From Gaiellaceae bacterium (lineage in GTDB: Bacteria; Actinomycetota; Thermoleophilia; Gaiellales; Gaiellaceae): a stretch of DNA of 45,772 nucleotides. Made by a program: the position numbers and the translations under genes. This document shows, piece by piece, positions 1 to 9,112 of this stretch. The stretch lies in NCBI GenBank assembly GCA_030446625.1, contig JAUJMY010000020.1:1-45772 (forward strand). The letters run 5' to 3'. Under the pieces are notes generated by a model. The model did not search any database, was not told where the DNA came from, and was given only the letters and a program-made list of their open reading frames with translations. Numbering within the stretch: position 1 is the first letter of the stretch; each line of letters begins with the position of its first letter.

Positions 1-1045
1 GGTGAGGTGAAAGGAAGACGAGATGGTGGTAGGGTGGGTGTAGTCTTTCGAGGTCTTTTTTGATTTTGTGTTTCTTATGTCGCGTCATTGATGCTTCCGT
101 GTGTCGGTCGAGCTGCTCGTTTGTGAGTCGAGAGTACTCTTGAAGGAGGCCGCCCCCGTGGTTGTCGCGCTGCCGGAGGAGCCGAGCCAACTCTGTGTCG
201 TCCCCGTCCTGCGCGAGGATCGCGAGCTCTGGCGAGGCGGAGAGACGAACGGGATAGTGGTCCGCATACCCCACGTCGAGAAGCCCGTCGGAGACGTAGT
301 ACTGGACGTCGTCCGGCGCGATGCGCCCGGCCCACCGCTCTCGCAAGACGCGATGGTTGCGGTCTACTTCGTCGGAGCGGCGGGCACGCGTGGCCGTCTC
401 GAGATGCGTCACGACGCTCTCGTGGCAGAAGTGGACCTTCCATGCCGCATCCTGGAGGCGAAGGCACAGGTCGACGTCCTCGAGGCCGTTGCGGAACGCC
501 GAGTCGAAACCGCCGGCGGCGACGAACGCGTCCCGCCGGACGAGCGCCGACGCGAACGTGACGGCTACAAACTGGCGGGACCGGTTCGCCGCCGGATGAT
601 CGCCGGGAAAGCCCGCGTACAGGTGCCGCGGGTACAGGTCCTGGCAGATGACGACTCCGGCGTGCTGGATCGTCCCGTCGGGGAAGAGCAGCTTGCTGCC
701 GACCACACCCGCTTCGGGATGTGCGTCGGCGTACTCCACGAGCGCCTCGACCCAGCCCGGGTGCGGCTCCGTGTCGTTATTGAGGAAGACGAGATATTCG
801 CCGGACGCCGCTTCGGCGCCCGCGTTGCAGGCGGTCGCGAATCCGGAGTTGTGAGACGTCGACACGACGCGGATGCGGTCGTCGCGCGCGAGCATCGCGG
901 CAGTCGAATCCGTCGAGGCGTCGTCGACGACGATGACCTCCGCGTAGCCCACGGCCATCGTCGCGAACACAGCGTTCAGGCACCGCTCCGTCAAGCCGGC
1001 GTGGTTGTGAACGGGAATGACGATCGAGACCCTGGGCGCGTTCAC
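1..1045 (-). CDS. Glycosyltransferase family 2, 3' end cut by window edge
   Basis: Transfers a sugar from a nucleotide- or lipid-linked donor to a glycan acceptor on the cytoplasmic side. The GTG at 1045-1043 overlaps the stop of the upstream gene as GTGA. A GT-A fold starts at once: VSIVIPVHN (residues 6-14), the nucleotide-binding DDASTD (41-46), the metal-site stretch NNDTEP (89-94), and the acceptor-side EDVD (189-192). The frame is open to base 2. The last 35 or so codons, written in A/T- and GT-rich low-complexity sequence, look unlike the rest and give a basic, His/Lys-rich tail. The true C-terminus is therefore uncertain. Substrate cannot be told from sequence. It is the last gene of the leftward glycan cassette. 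Confidence 0.85.
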   Translation of the reverse strand, partial: MNAPRVSIVIPVHNHAGLTERCLNAVFATMAVGYAEVIVVDDASTDSTAAMLARDDRIRVVSTSHNSGFATACNAGAEAASGEYLVFLNNDTEPHPGWVEALVEYADAHPEAGVVGSKLLFPDGTIQHAGVVICQDLYPRHLYAGFPGDHPAANRSRQFVAVTFASALVRRDAFVAAGGFDSAFRNGLEDVDLCLRLQDAAWKVHFCHESVVTHLETATRARRSDEVDRNHRVLRERWAGRIAPDDVQYYVSDGLLDVGYADHYPVRLSASPELAILAQDGDDTELARLLRQRDNHGGGLLQEYSRLTNEQLDRHTEASMTRHKKHKIKKDLERLHPPYHHLVFLSPH

Positions 1046-3477
1046 GCGGCGGCCTCCGCGAGATCGCGCTGCGCGTCGCGAAGGTCGAAAATCGCGCAGG
1101 AGCCGTTGCCGCCGAGCCGGCGGTACCGCGTCTCGAGGTGACGGCCGAAGTCCGCGTAGAACTTGAGCCACCAAGCGGACGTCGATGGAACGACGAGGAA
1201 TTCGGCACCCTGCGCGCGCAGCTCCTCGAGGTGCCTGATCGCCTCGCTGCTCTCCGCCGGGTAGTGCCCTGCGTAGACGCCCCGGTCCGTCTGCGGGAAG
1301 TGCCAGCCGCGCCGATCGCCGAGCGCGACGAGTTCCTCGTCGCCGCGCGTTGCGACGAGCACCGTCGCGTCGACCGGCGTGGCTGCGCGAACCGCATCGC
1401 GGACCTGCAGCACGAGCTGCGCGTATGCGCTGTCCCTCCGGCGGTCGTACGGCCGCCACGGTTCCCCCCACTTCGCCTCGTAGCGAGCCTTGTTCTCGTC
1501 GAGGATCCGGCGATACTCGCCATCCGCAACGAGCTTGCCGAACGAAGCCTCGCCGAAGTGGTGGACGAAGACGTCCTCCGCGCATACGAGCCGGTAGCCG
1601 GCGTCGCGCAAACGCCGGACATAGTCGTCGTCCTCGAGCAGCCCGATCTCGAACTGCGTGTCGAGCGGCCCGATGCGCTCGAAGACGTCGCGGCGGAGCG
1701 CGAAGCAGAACATCGTGAGCATCCCCACCTCGCGCGGCTCCCCGGCGTTCTCGCGCGCGCGCTCGGCGGCAAAGCGCAGCATCTCGCCGTACGTCCGATA
1801 GGAGGCGTCGATCTGCGCCTCCGTATTGCTGCGGTTGGTCACCGGGCCGACAGCCCCGACCTTCTCGTCTGCGAGGTGTGCGTGCAGACGCCCGAGCGAT
1901 CCGGGCGTGACGATCGTATCGTTGTTTAGGAGGACGAGCATCCGTCCACGCGCGGCCTCGAGCCCCTGATTGTTCGCCGCCGCGAACCCAAGATTCCCCT
2001 CGTTCAGGATGAGACGCACGCGCGGATTCCCCTGCGCAAGCTCCTCGAGGTAGGCCGGCGTGTCGTCGTTCGAGCCGTTGTCGACGACGATGAGCTCGTA
2101 CTCGCCGTCCGTGTGCGCGAGGACGCTCTCGAGGCACAGGCGCGTGAACAAAAGGCCGTTGAACGTGACTACGACGACGCTCGCCCACGGTTCTTCTCCG
2201 GGTGGCGACGCGAGGCGCGGCACGGGGCGCGAGAGAACGGCGCCGACCGTTTCGGACTCGAGGATCGTCGGACGCTTCGAGACCGGAATGATGCTGCGCC
2301 CGCGGATCCGTTCGAGGCCGACCTCGTCGAGGAGCGCCCCGAGGACGACGCGGTCGTCGAAGTACTCCCGTGCGACATCCGCCGCCGCGACGCGGTGCCG
2401 CTCGTACTCGCCGGTGATCGCGGCGACGGCGGCCGCTGCATCGTCGAGCGTGGAGAACGCGAACAGCCCCTGCCCAGTCGGTACGACGTTGCCGAAGCCC
2501 GTGTCCTGGGTGACGACGGGTCGGCTGGCTGCAAGATACGTGGCGCTGCGATCGCTGAACCACCCCGTGCGTAGGCGCACGTTCTGGTCCTTCGCCACCG
2601 TGAACTCGGCGCGTGACCTGGAAACGTAGTCGCTGTACGAGTCGATGTCGGCCGACACGTCCTCGGCCGGTAGCACCCGCCAACCGTGCTCCTCGAGCAG
2701 CTGCCGCTCCTCGCCCTCGCACCCCGCCAGCGCGAGCTCGAACTCCTGGCCCGTCCGCGCCGGCAGGTCAAGGAACTTCGCGAACTCGCGGTGCTTGCTC
2801 CACGAGTACGTCTCGCCCTCGAAGTAGACGTCGCGCCACGGCTGCTTCCAGTTGCCGACGGTCGTGAAGGAAGCGCCGGACGCAGCGCGGTCGCGCCAGA
2901 AGTCGAGGACGACCGGCTGACGCGTCGGGCGCAGGTCGAAACGGTCGGAAACCGGAAGCAGGCAGTCGTCGTTGCCGTAGTTCTCCGCGAACGTGAAGAA
3001 GGCGCAATGGGGCTCGAGAAACTCGATCGTCTCGTCCGACGACGCGTAGAGCTCGAGCTGGAGCGCGACAGGATCGGTCTCGACGTAAACCAGCCGGTCC
3101 GTCGCGTAGTGCTCGGGGAGGGGTGCGGTTCCGCCGTGCAGATTCACGATCAGGTCGGCGGACCGGTACAGCTCGCGAAGCTGACCCTCGCTGATGCCGT
3201 AGACGCGCCCGTCGTCGTGGAGCGCGTGGAACGCCCAGCGTCCGCCGAGGTCGAACCGGCGCATCAGGCGGTCGATGAATGCGGCCGCTCTCCCCGAGCC
3301 GTCGTCTTGCTCGTGCTCCATGAACATCGACGGCGTCCGCGCGTGCGCCTCGACGTAGTAGACGTCGAATCCGAGGCGACCGAATCCGACCACGTAGTGC
3401 ATGGTCTGCCACACGACTCCTGCGACCGGGATCTTGCTCATCATCCCGAGCAGGACCAGCTTGCGTCGGTCGCTCAC
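1042..3477 (-). CDS. Two-module glycosyltransferase (GT-B-like + GT2)
   Basis: 811 residues with at least two parts. Residues 1 to about 405 look like a GT-B-type glycosyltransferase or glycan-modification module: a Rossmann-like start KLVLLGMMSKIPVAG and a late D-R-S-A-T-Y-L-A-A-S-R-P-V stretch typical of the donor side. Residues about 428-690 are a GT-A family 2 enzyme with WASVVVVTFN, VVDNGSND (near 463), LNNDT (near 515) and LEDDDYVRRL (near 612). The last 110 residues form a separate domain of unknown role. GTG start at 3477 overlaps the ABC transporter stop (GTGA), and its own stop overlaps the next GT2, so translation is coupled across three genes. Probably adds two successive sugars to a surface polymer. 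Donors are not predictable. Confidence 0.85.
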   Translation of the reverse strand: MSDRRKLVLLGMMSKIPVAGVVWQTMHYVVGFGRLGFDVYYVEAHARTPSMFMEHEQDDGSGRAAAFIDRLMRRFDLGGRWAFHALHDDGRVYGISEGQLRELYRSADLIVNLHGGTAPLPEHYATDRLVYVETDPVALQLELYASSDETIEFLEPHCAFFTFAENYGNDDCLLPVSDRFDLRPTRQPVVLDFWRDRAASGASFTTVGNWKQPWRDVYFEGETYSWSKHREFAKFLDLPARTGQEFELALAGCEGEERQLLEEHGWRVLPAEDVSADIDSYSDYVSRSRAEFTVAKDQNVRLRTGWFSDRSATYLAASRPVVTQDTGFGNVVPTGQGLFAFSTLDDAAAAVAAITGEYERHRVAAADVAREYFDDRVVLGALLDEVGLERIRGRSIIPVSKRPTILESETVGAVLSRPVPRLASPPGEEPWASVVVVTFNGLLFTRLCLESVLAHTDGEYELIVVDNGSNDDTPAYLEELAQGNPRVRLILNEGNLGFAAANNQGLEAARGRMLVLLNNDTIVTPGSLGRLHAHLADEKVGAVGPVTNRSNTEAQIDASYRTYGEMLRFAAERARENAGEPREVGMLTMFCFALRRDVFERIGPLDTQFEIGLLEDDDYVRRLRDAGYRLVCAEDVFVHHFGEASFGKLVADGEYRRILDENKARYEAKWGEPWRPYDRRRDSAYAQLVLQVRDAVRAATPVDATVLVATRGDEELVALGDRRGWHFPQTDRGVYAGHYPAESSEAIRHLEELRAQGAEFLVVPSTSAWWLKFYADFGRHLETRYRRLGGNGSCAIFDLRDAQRDLAEAAA

Positions 3478-6179
3478 CGACGCGTCCTCAGAAGCTCCTC
3501 GAGGCGTGCGTCGTCCACGTTCTGGAGACCCTTGAGGTCCTCGCGCGCGAGAACGGCGAGCATTCCGGCCGCGACTCGCGCTTCGACCGGCTGGCCGCCG
3601 TCTGCGGCGATCCTGGTCAGGAGCTCCGCGCGAGCATCGAGGAGCGTCCTCAGCGCTGCGATGAGCTCGGCGTTTTCGGCTTTGGGGCCATCCGGCGCGG
3701 GTCCCTGCACGTCCGGAGCCGGCGTCTCGGCCGGTTCCACGACGCGCAGCCGGCGCGACCTCATCGTCTGCGCGTCGTAGAACTGCCGGAACAACCCATC
3801 GGATGCGAGGAGGTCGTCGCGCGTCCCGCGCTCTGCGATGCGGCCGCCGTCGATGACGAGGATGACGTCCGGGTCCCCGAGTGTCGCGAGCCTGTGCGCG
3901 ACGATGAACGTCGTCCGTCCGATCGCGAGCCGTTCGAGCGCCTCGAGGATAACCGACTCCGTCTTCGAGTCGATCGACGCCGTCGGCTCGTCCAGAATCA
4001 GGATCGGCGCATCCTTCAGGAACGCCCGTGCGATCGAGATCCGCTGGCGCTCGCCCCCCGAGAGTTGCGCACCACCCTCGCCGAGAACCGTCGCGTAGCC
4101 AAGCGGGAGCGCCGAGACGAACTCGTGCGCGTTCGCAGCGTGCGCCGCCTCGACGATCTCCTCGTCTGTCGCCTCGAGGCGGCCGTAGCGGATGTTGTCC
4201 TCGATCGTCCCGGAGAACAGCATCGGCTGCTGGTGGACGATGCTGATCTGCTCCCTGAGCGAATCGAGCGTCACGTTCCGAACGTCGTGGCCGTCGATGA
4301 GGACGCGCCCTTCGGCGACGTCGTAGAAGCGCGGGATGAGTTGGACAATCGTCGTCTTGCCCGCACCCGTGCGGCCGACGATCCCGATCCGCGTCCCCGG
4401 CGAGGCATCAAAAGCGACGTCGCTGAGCGTGTCCTCGCGGCCGACGTAGCTGAAGGACACGTGCTCGAACGTCACGTGCCCGCCGACATGTTCGAGCTCG
4501 AGCGCGTCGGGCGCGTCCTTGATCTCGGGCTCCGTGTCGAGTAGGTCGAGCGCCATTCGCATCCCGATGAACTGCTCCTGGAGGTTCGCGACCGTCCCCG
4601 TGATTTGCTCGAGCGGTTGGTAGACGGCGGCGATGTACGCCATGACGACCAGCAGCTCTCCCGCGGAGAGCTCCCCCTGGAGGACGTGCCACGCGCCGAA
4701 ACCGAGTACGAGCGCGGTTCCGAGCGCCGTCGAGACGTTCACGGCGAGCGAGAAGATCGTCTCGCGCACGGTGACGTCGACGCGCGCGTCCACGGCACGC
4801 TCCGCCTGCGATCGGAAGCGCGTGTACTCGTGCTTCTGGCGCCCGAACGAGACGATCACCCGCAGCATCGCCATCGCCTCGTGGACGATGGAGAGCGACT
4901 GCGCCTCCATGTTGCGTACGTCGTAGAGGCGCGGCTCGATGTGCTTCGAGTAGTAGCGGGTCGACCAGTAGATGAAGGGCACGACGCTCATCGCGATGAG
5001 CGCGAGCTCCGGATCGATCCGAAACGCGATCAAGAGCATCCCGACGAGCGTCGCCAGGGCCTGAAAAAGCGGGGGAATCGCGACGGTCACCGCGCCGACC
5101 GCATGTGCCTGATTGTTGATCGCGTACATGAGGTTTCCCGTCCGCGCGTTGTCGTGCCACGCCTGCGAGAGGCCCTGCGCGTGCCGGAAGAGGTCGCTGC
5201 GGACGTCGAGCGCCATCCGCTGCTCGAGCTTCGTGTTCACGTAGCTCTGGATCACGCCGACGCCGTTCTCGATCGTCGTGATCGCGAGGCCGCCGATGAC
5301 CGCGAGCAGGAGCAAGGCAGTCGTGCTCCATTCGCCGAGGAACCCGAGAAGCGACGGGAGCGGCTTCTTGCCGAGAACGGTGTCGATCAGGATGGCGAGC
5401 GGCCACGGGGACAAGAGCCCCATCAACACCGCGACGCCCAGGAGCGCGACCGCCAACGCGCCTAGAGCCGAATACGGGCGCAGGTAGGGAAGGACCCGCG
5501 GAAAGTCGGGGAAGACGTGCCAGGCACCTGGTCGCTCCTGTTCGTGGTCGGCGCGGCGACGGCCGCGCGCGACGGCCGCGCCCACCCCAAGGACCGCCGT
5601 CGCGGCCGCGACGAGCGGCCAGAACGAGCGCGCGTACGCGCCGAGGGTCGCGAAGGCTCCCACGCCGAGCGGGTTCTCGATCGAAGGATACGCCGGCAGC
5701 GGCCCGGGAGAGAGGGCGAGGGCAACGAGTGCGGCTCCACTTGCCGCGGCGAGAAGGACGATCAGCGCGCGCGCCCGCCGCAAGCCACTGCCGACGAGGA
5801 GCGTGAACGGCGCGAAGAGGACGACTGCGGGAAACGCGAAGACGTGGATGACCGCAGCGGCCTCGACGACGGGCAGAGCAGCGTCGCTCGCGCGTGCGTA
5901 CGAGACGTACCCGTCGGATGCGATCGCGGCCTCGAGGAAGAGCGCGAGAGCGAGCAAAACCCAGCTCACGGGCTCCTGCGGGTTGCGCCCGACGCCGCGC
6001 GCCGCGATCAGCGCGACGCCGACGCCCGCCGCTGCCACGACGACGCTAATGACCGTAGCAGCCTCGCCGCGACCATCGTGCGCGACGAGCGTGAGGGCTC
6101 CCCCGATTGCGAGCGCGAGGCAGACGAGCCACCCGAGCCAGGCGACGGCGAACGTGATCCGGGCGCGCGAGCGCGTCAC
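3474..6179 (-). CDS. ABC exporter (TMD-NBD) with extra N-terminal membrane domain
   Basis: 901 residues. GTG at 6179 overlaps the upstream stop (GTGA). Residues 1-200 hold about six extra hydrophobic segments not present in standard half-exporters. The exporter core follows: a six-helix transmembrane domain from about 215 to 520, then a nucleotide-binding domain with Walker A GRTGAGKT (near 601), Q-loop HQQP, signature LSGGERQ (near 708), Walker B LILDEPTASID (near 728) and H-loop IVAHR. A tail of about 110 residues is helical and charged. This is the MsbA/lipid-linked oligosaccharide flippase type that works as a dimer. Between glycosyltransferase genes it most likely flips or exports a lipid-linked glycan or glycolipid. 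A drug or peptide exporter cannot be excluded. Confidence 0.9.
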   Translation of the reverse strand: MTRSRARITFAVAWLGWLVCLALAIGGALTLVAHDGRGEAATVISVVVAAAGVGVALIAARGVGRNPQEPVSWVLLALALFLEAAIASDGYVSYARASDAALPVVEAAAVIHVFAFPAVVLFAPFTLLVGSGLRRARALIVLLAAASGAALVALALSPGPLPAYPSIENPLGVGAFATLGAYARSFWPLVAAATAVLGVGAAVARGRRRADHEQERPGAWHVFPDFPRVLPYLRPYSALGALAVALLGVAVLMGLLSPWPLAILIDTVLGKKPLPSLLGFLGEWSTTALLLLAVIGGLAITTIENGVGVIQSYVNTKLEQRMALDVRSDLFRHAQGLSQAWHDNARTGNLMYAINNQAHAVGAVTVAIPPLFQALATLVGMLLIAFRIDPELALIAMSVVPFIYWSTRYYSKHIEPRLYDVRNMEAQSLSIVHEAMAMLRVIVSFGRQKHEYTRFRSQAERAVDARVDVTVRETIFSLAVNVSTALGTALVLGFGAWHVLQGELSAGELLVVMAYIAAVYQPLEQITGTVANLQEQFIGMRMALDLLDTEPEIKDAPDALELEHVGGHVTFEHVSFSYVGREDTLSDVAFDASPGTRIGIVGRTGAGKTTIVQLIPRFYDVAEGRVLIDGHDVRNVTLDSLREQISIVHQQPMLFSGTIEDNIRYGRLEATDEEIVEAAHAANAHEFVSALPLGYATVLGEGGAQLSGGERQRISIARAFLKDAPILILDEPTASIDSKTESVILEALERLAIGRTTFIVAHRLATLGDPDVILVIDGGRIAERGTRDDLLASDGLFRQFYDAQTMRSRRLRVVEPAETPAPDVQGPAPDGPKAENAELIAALRTLLDARAELLTRIAADGGQPVEARVAAGMLAVLAREDLKGLQNVDDARLEELLRTRR

Positions 6180-8845
6180 GCGTCGCCCTCCCGCTCGGCT
6201 AGGACGAGCTTCCGGGACCGCGACCGGCGGAGCTCTTCCATCAGAACGTCGGGCAGCGCGCCCTCGCTTTTCGTGCGCGCGGGCGACACGAGCGCACTTC
6301 CGTCGCCTCGCACGAGGTCGCGCACCGTTGCCATCGCGGCGGCCGCCTCCCGAAACGCGCGCGCCGCCACGAGGACGGCGAAGAGGGCCACAAAGGCAAC
6401 GCCGATCCAGTCCCCGCGCGCCGCCGGAGCGACGGCGGCGACGCTGAGGAGGGCGATGCCCGCGAAAGTGAGGCCGGGGGCGCGCGGCCACGCACGGACG
6501 CGGAACAGTTGCCGTCCGTGCCCATGCTCCTCGATCGCCGTACGAACCCGAACGCCCGCGAGCATGCCACCCCGGATGAGGAGGTCCCAGCGCTCGAACG
6601 GCCCTCCGGTCGTCGCGAGACGCCCCTCCGCGCGCGCCCCTTCCCGTAGAGCGGCCACCCACGCCTCGAGCGGATGCCATTCTTCGCTCCAAATCGTGAA
6701 CGAACGAGGTATGGGCGCCGCGAGGCGCAGGGTCCCGAGCGTCCGCCACGGCGTGAGCCCTCGCCGTAGCCGTCCGACGAGTCGTGCGAGTGGCTGGAGC
6801 GCGTGGAGCGTCAGGGAGAAAGCGATCCGCGGCGCGCGCCAGGCCAACGTCCCAGACCACGGTGGGAACGCTCGGAGCGCTGCCCGCCATGAGTGCGCGA
6901 CGAGAGCGCCGATCGCCGCAACGAGAAGCAGGAACGTCAGCGGCACGTCGAGGAGCGGGACGCCGACGACGAGCGGCTCCACGAGGAAGCCGTACGCGGC
7001 GGTGAGCCCCAACACCGAGATGAGCAGGTACCACTCGGGCATGAGTGGCAGCGACGCAAGCGTTCCCGGCCGCCGGTCGTAGACGGACTGGAAGAGGCCG
7101 CCTCCCCACGTCCCGTAATAGATGCGCCAGCGACGTCCGATCGTCCGCGCGACGGCTCCGCCGTAGAGCCGGCCCGCCCACCGGGGATGGCCGCCGCGGT
7201 TGTAGCGCTCGGGCCACTTTCGCTCGAGGAGCGCCTCGGCCTTCCCGTACTCGCGCTGCTGACGGAAGTACGAGCGCAGCGTCTTGCGCCGATGATGCCA
7301 GACGAGCGCCGCAGGACAGAATCCGAGTGTCCAACCGCGCTCCTGGAGTCGCCAGCAGACGTCAACGTCGTCGCCCGCGATCCGAAACTGCGCGTCGAAA
7401 CCGCCGATCTCGAGGAGCCGGTCGCGCCGGAACGCGCTGTTGCAGCCGGGGATGTGCTCGGCCTCCTCGTCCGAGACGAGGACGTGCATCGGTCCGCCCG
7501 GCGCGGCCGCGGCCGCTGCCTCCATGACGCCGCTCGCACGAGGCGGGATGTTCGGCCCGCCGACTCCGACGTGGGGCGTCGTCACGAATGCGGCGGCGAG
7601 GTACGTCAGCCAGTCGCGGTCGGGCCAAGCATCGTCGTCGATGTACGCGACGATCTCGCCGCTCGCAGCCTCGAGGCCGGTGTTCCGAGCCGCGGAAAGA
7701 CCGCGGTTCTCCGTCCGGATCAGCGTGACGTCGTAGTCCCCGGCAACCTCGGCAGTCGCGTCCGTCGAGCCGTCGTCGACGACGATGAGCTCGTAGTCCG
7801 GGTAGTCGAGGCGCTCGAGCGCCTCGAGGCAGTCGCCGAGTGTCCGCGCGCCGTTGTGGCTGCATACGACGACGGAGATGCGGGGCCACTCGACTCCGCG
7901 CGGAAAGGGAACGTCGCGATAGGCGTCGCGGACCGCGGCGAGGGCCGGCTTCGGGTCTCCCGCGCGGCCGACGAGGCCGAAGTCCCAGTCGTCGATAGCG
8001 TGGCCGCCGCGGTGCCACTCGTCGGTCCACGCGAAGATGAACGCGCCTGCGCACCCGCCCGCGAACGCGGTTCGAACCTGCCAGTCGAGCACGATCGCCT
8101 GCGCCTCTTCGCCGTGGGAGCGGCTGTCGAGGCCGATCTCCGCGAGGACGAGCGGCTGGTCCGCGGCGAGGTTCTGGAGTCGCGCTAAGTAGCCGTCGAG
8201 CTCCTCTTCGCCCTCGAGGTAGACGTTGAAGCACTGGAAGTCGAGGAACGGGAGCTGGAGGTACTCCGTCGACGGATAGTTGACGTACGTAACGAGCGCT
8301 TGCGCGTCCTCCTCCTTCACGACGTCCCGGAGCCGCTGGAGGAACCGCTCGATGCGACGGGCGCCGTGCCAGCGGACGATGGAGGCAGGGATCTCGTTGC
8401 CCACGGCATAGCCGAAGACAGCGGGGTGGCCGGCGTCGGCGCGGACATCCGCCCGGACGCGCTCCACGATCGCACGCGCCCGCGCGAAGTCGTCGAGGAA
8501 TGCCACGTGCGACTCCCACGCGAGCCCGACCAGCACGCGGAGGCCGTGATTCTCGGCGAGGTCGAGGAGCCAGCGCGGTGGCGAACTGTAGATCCTGACC
8601 GCGTTCACGCCGTTTTCGCGCATGCGCGAGAAGTCGGCGCGGACGACGTCGGGGTGCGGGTACCCCGACGGTCCCGCAAACGTGCCGTACGTGACGCCAC
8701 GCAGGTACAGCTTCTCCGCGCCGACGGAGAAGAACTTGCTGGCGGTTTCGACTCGGCCGAGAGCCGTGGCGGGTCGTGTGTGGTTCGTGATTCGCACATC
8801 GTGCCTGTGTTTGCGCGACGTACGGCGGCGACGGAGCGTCCGCAC
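6176..8845 (-). CDS. Clan-A glycosidase-like barrel fused to membrane GT2
   Basis: 889 residues. Residues about 40-310 resemble a GH2/GH5-type (beta/alpha)8 barrel: KLYLRGVTYGTF near the start, candidate acid/base Glu in GNEIP (near 151) and candidate nucleophile Glu in LAEIGLDS (near 236). A GT2 follows from about 320: RISVVVCSHNG, VVDDGSTD (near 357), YIDDDAWPD (near 402), GDDVDVCWRL (near 493). Two hydrophobic regions (about 600-655 and 788-830) anchor the C-terminus. Fusion of a hydrolase-like and a synthetic module suggests synthesis with trimming or acceptor recognition. The GTG at 8845 gives a basic leader; GTG 8797 is an equally good start. It heads the leftward cassette. Confidence 0.8.
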   Translation of the reverse strand: MRTLRRRRTSRKHRHDVRITNHTRPATALGRVETASKFFSVGAEKLYLRGVTYGTFAGPSGYPHPDVVRADFSRMRENGVNAVRIYSSPPRWLLDLAENHGLRVLVGLAWESHVAFLDDFARARAIVERVRADVRADAGHPAVFGYAVGNEIPASIVRWHGARRIERFLQRLRDVVKEEDAQALVTYVNYPSTEYLQLPFLDFQCFNVYLEGEEELDGYLARLQNLAADQPLVLAEIGLDSRSHGEEAQAIVLDWQVRTAFAGGCAGAFIFAWTDEWHRGGHAIDDWDFGLVGRAGDPKPALAAVRDAYRDVPFPRGVEWPRISVVVCSHNGARTLGDCLEALERLDYPDYELIVVDDGSTDATAEVAGDYDVTLIRTENRGLSAARNTGLEAASGEIVAYIDDDAWPDRDWLTYLAAAFVTTPHVGVGGPNIPPRASGVMEAAAAAAPGGPMHVLVSDEEAEHIPGCNSAFRRDRLLEIGGFDAQFRIAGDDVDVCWRLQERGWTLGFCPAALVWHHRRKTLRSYFRQQREYGKAEALLERKWPERYNRGGHPRWAGRLYGGAVARTIGRRWRIYYGTWGGGLFQSVYDRRPGTLASLPLMPEWYLLISVLGLTAAYGFLVEPLVVGVPLLDVPLTFLLLVAAIGALVAHSWRAALRAFPPWSGTLAWRAPRIAFSLTLHALQPLARLVGRLRRGLTPWRTLGTLRLAAPIPRSFTIWSEEWHPLEAWVAALREGARAEGRLATTGGPFERWDLLIRGGMLAGVRVRTAIEEHGHGRQLFRVRAWPRAPGLTFAGIALLSVAAVAPAARGDWIGVAFVALFAVLVAARAFREAAAAMATVRDLVRGDGSALVSPARTKSEGALPDVLMEELRRSRSRKLVLAEREGDA

Positions 8846-8991
8846 CGTTTGACGGCTCGCGCGTGCTGAGACTCGAACCTCGTGGCGAGTTCACGCCGCG
8901 CGCAAATGTTCGTAGGTCAAGTGTCTACGCTCCAGCCTTCGTGGTTCGTCGCGCGGTGACGCCGCAGTGCCAAATCTCCCCCGAAGCGCGG

Positions 8992-9021
8992 ATTCTCCGA
9001 CAGGTGCCCCACTAAGGTCAA
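8992..9021 (-). promoter_or_regulatory. Candidate promoter for the glycan cassette
   Basis: On the minus strand TTGACC (9021-9016) is followed after 18 bases by GAGAAT (8997-8992), a fair sigma-70-like pair about 150 bases upstream of the GH-GT2 start. Bases 8846-9112 hold no convincing gene. The -10 is not TANNNT, so this is weak. Confidence 0.25.
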
Positions 9022-9112
9022 CGAGCAACTGTTCCGACCTGAGGCGCCGCGTCGAGCGAAGGCCGCGCTCGCGACGCTACCCGAGGCCGGCGTTCGCCGC
9101 TCGCGCTGGCGA

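Noticed and set aside
101..1141. Long plus-strand open frame opposite the GT2 gene
   Set aside because: It is the antisense of a GC-rich gene; its protein is Arg/Val-rich without any motif, while the minus frame has clear GT2 motifs.
6180..7334. N-terminal extension of the ABC exporter frame up to 7334
   Set aside because: The extension is Arg/Ala/Pro-rich and antisense in quality, it overlaps the GH-GT2 coding frame, and GTG 6179 has the typical GTGA overlap.
8873..8900. GGTTCGAGTC on the minus strand, like a tRNA T-arm
   Set aside because: The flanks do not form the 5-bp T stem, and no acceptor, anticodon or D stem is found around it.
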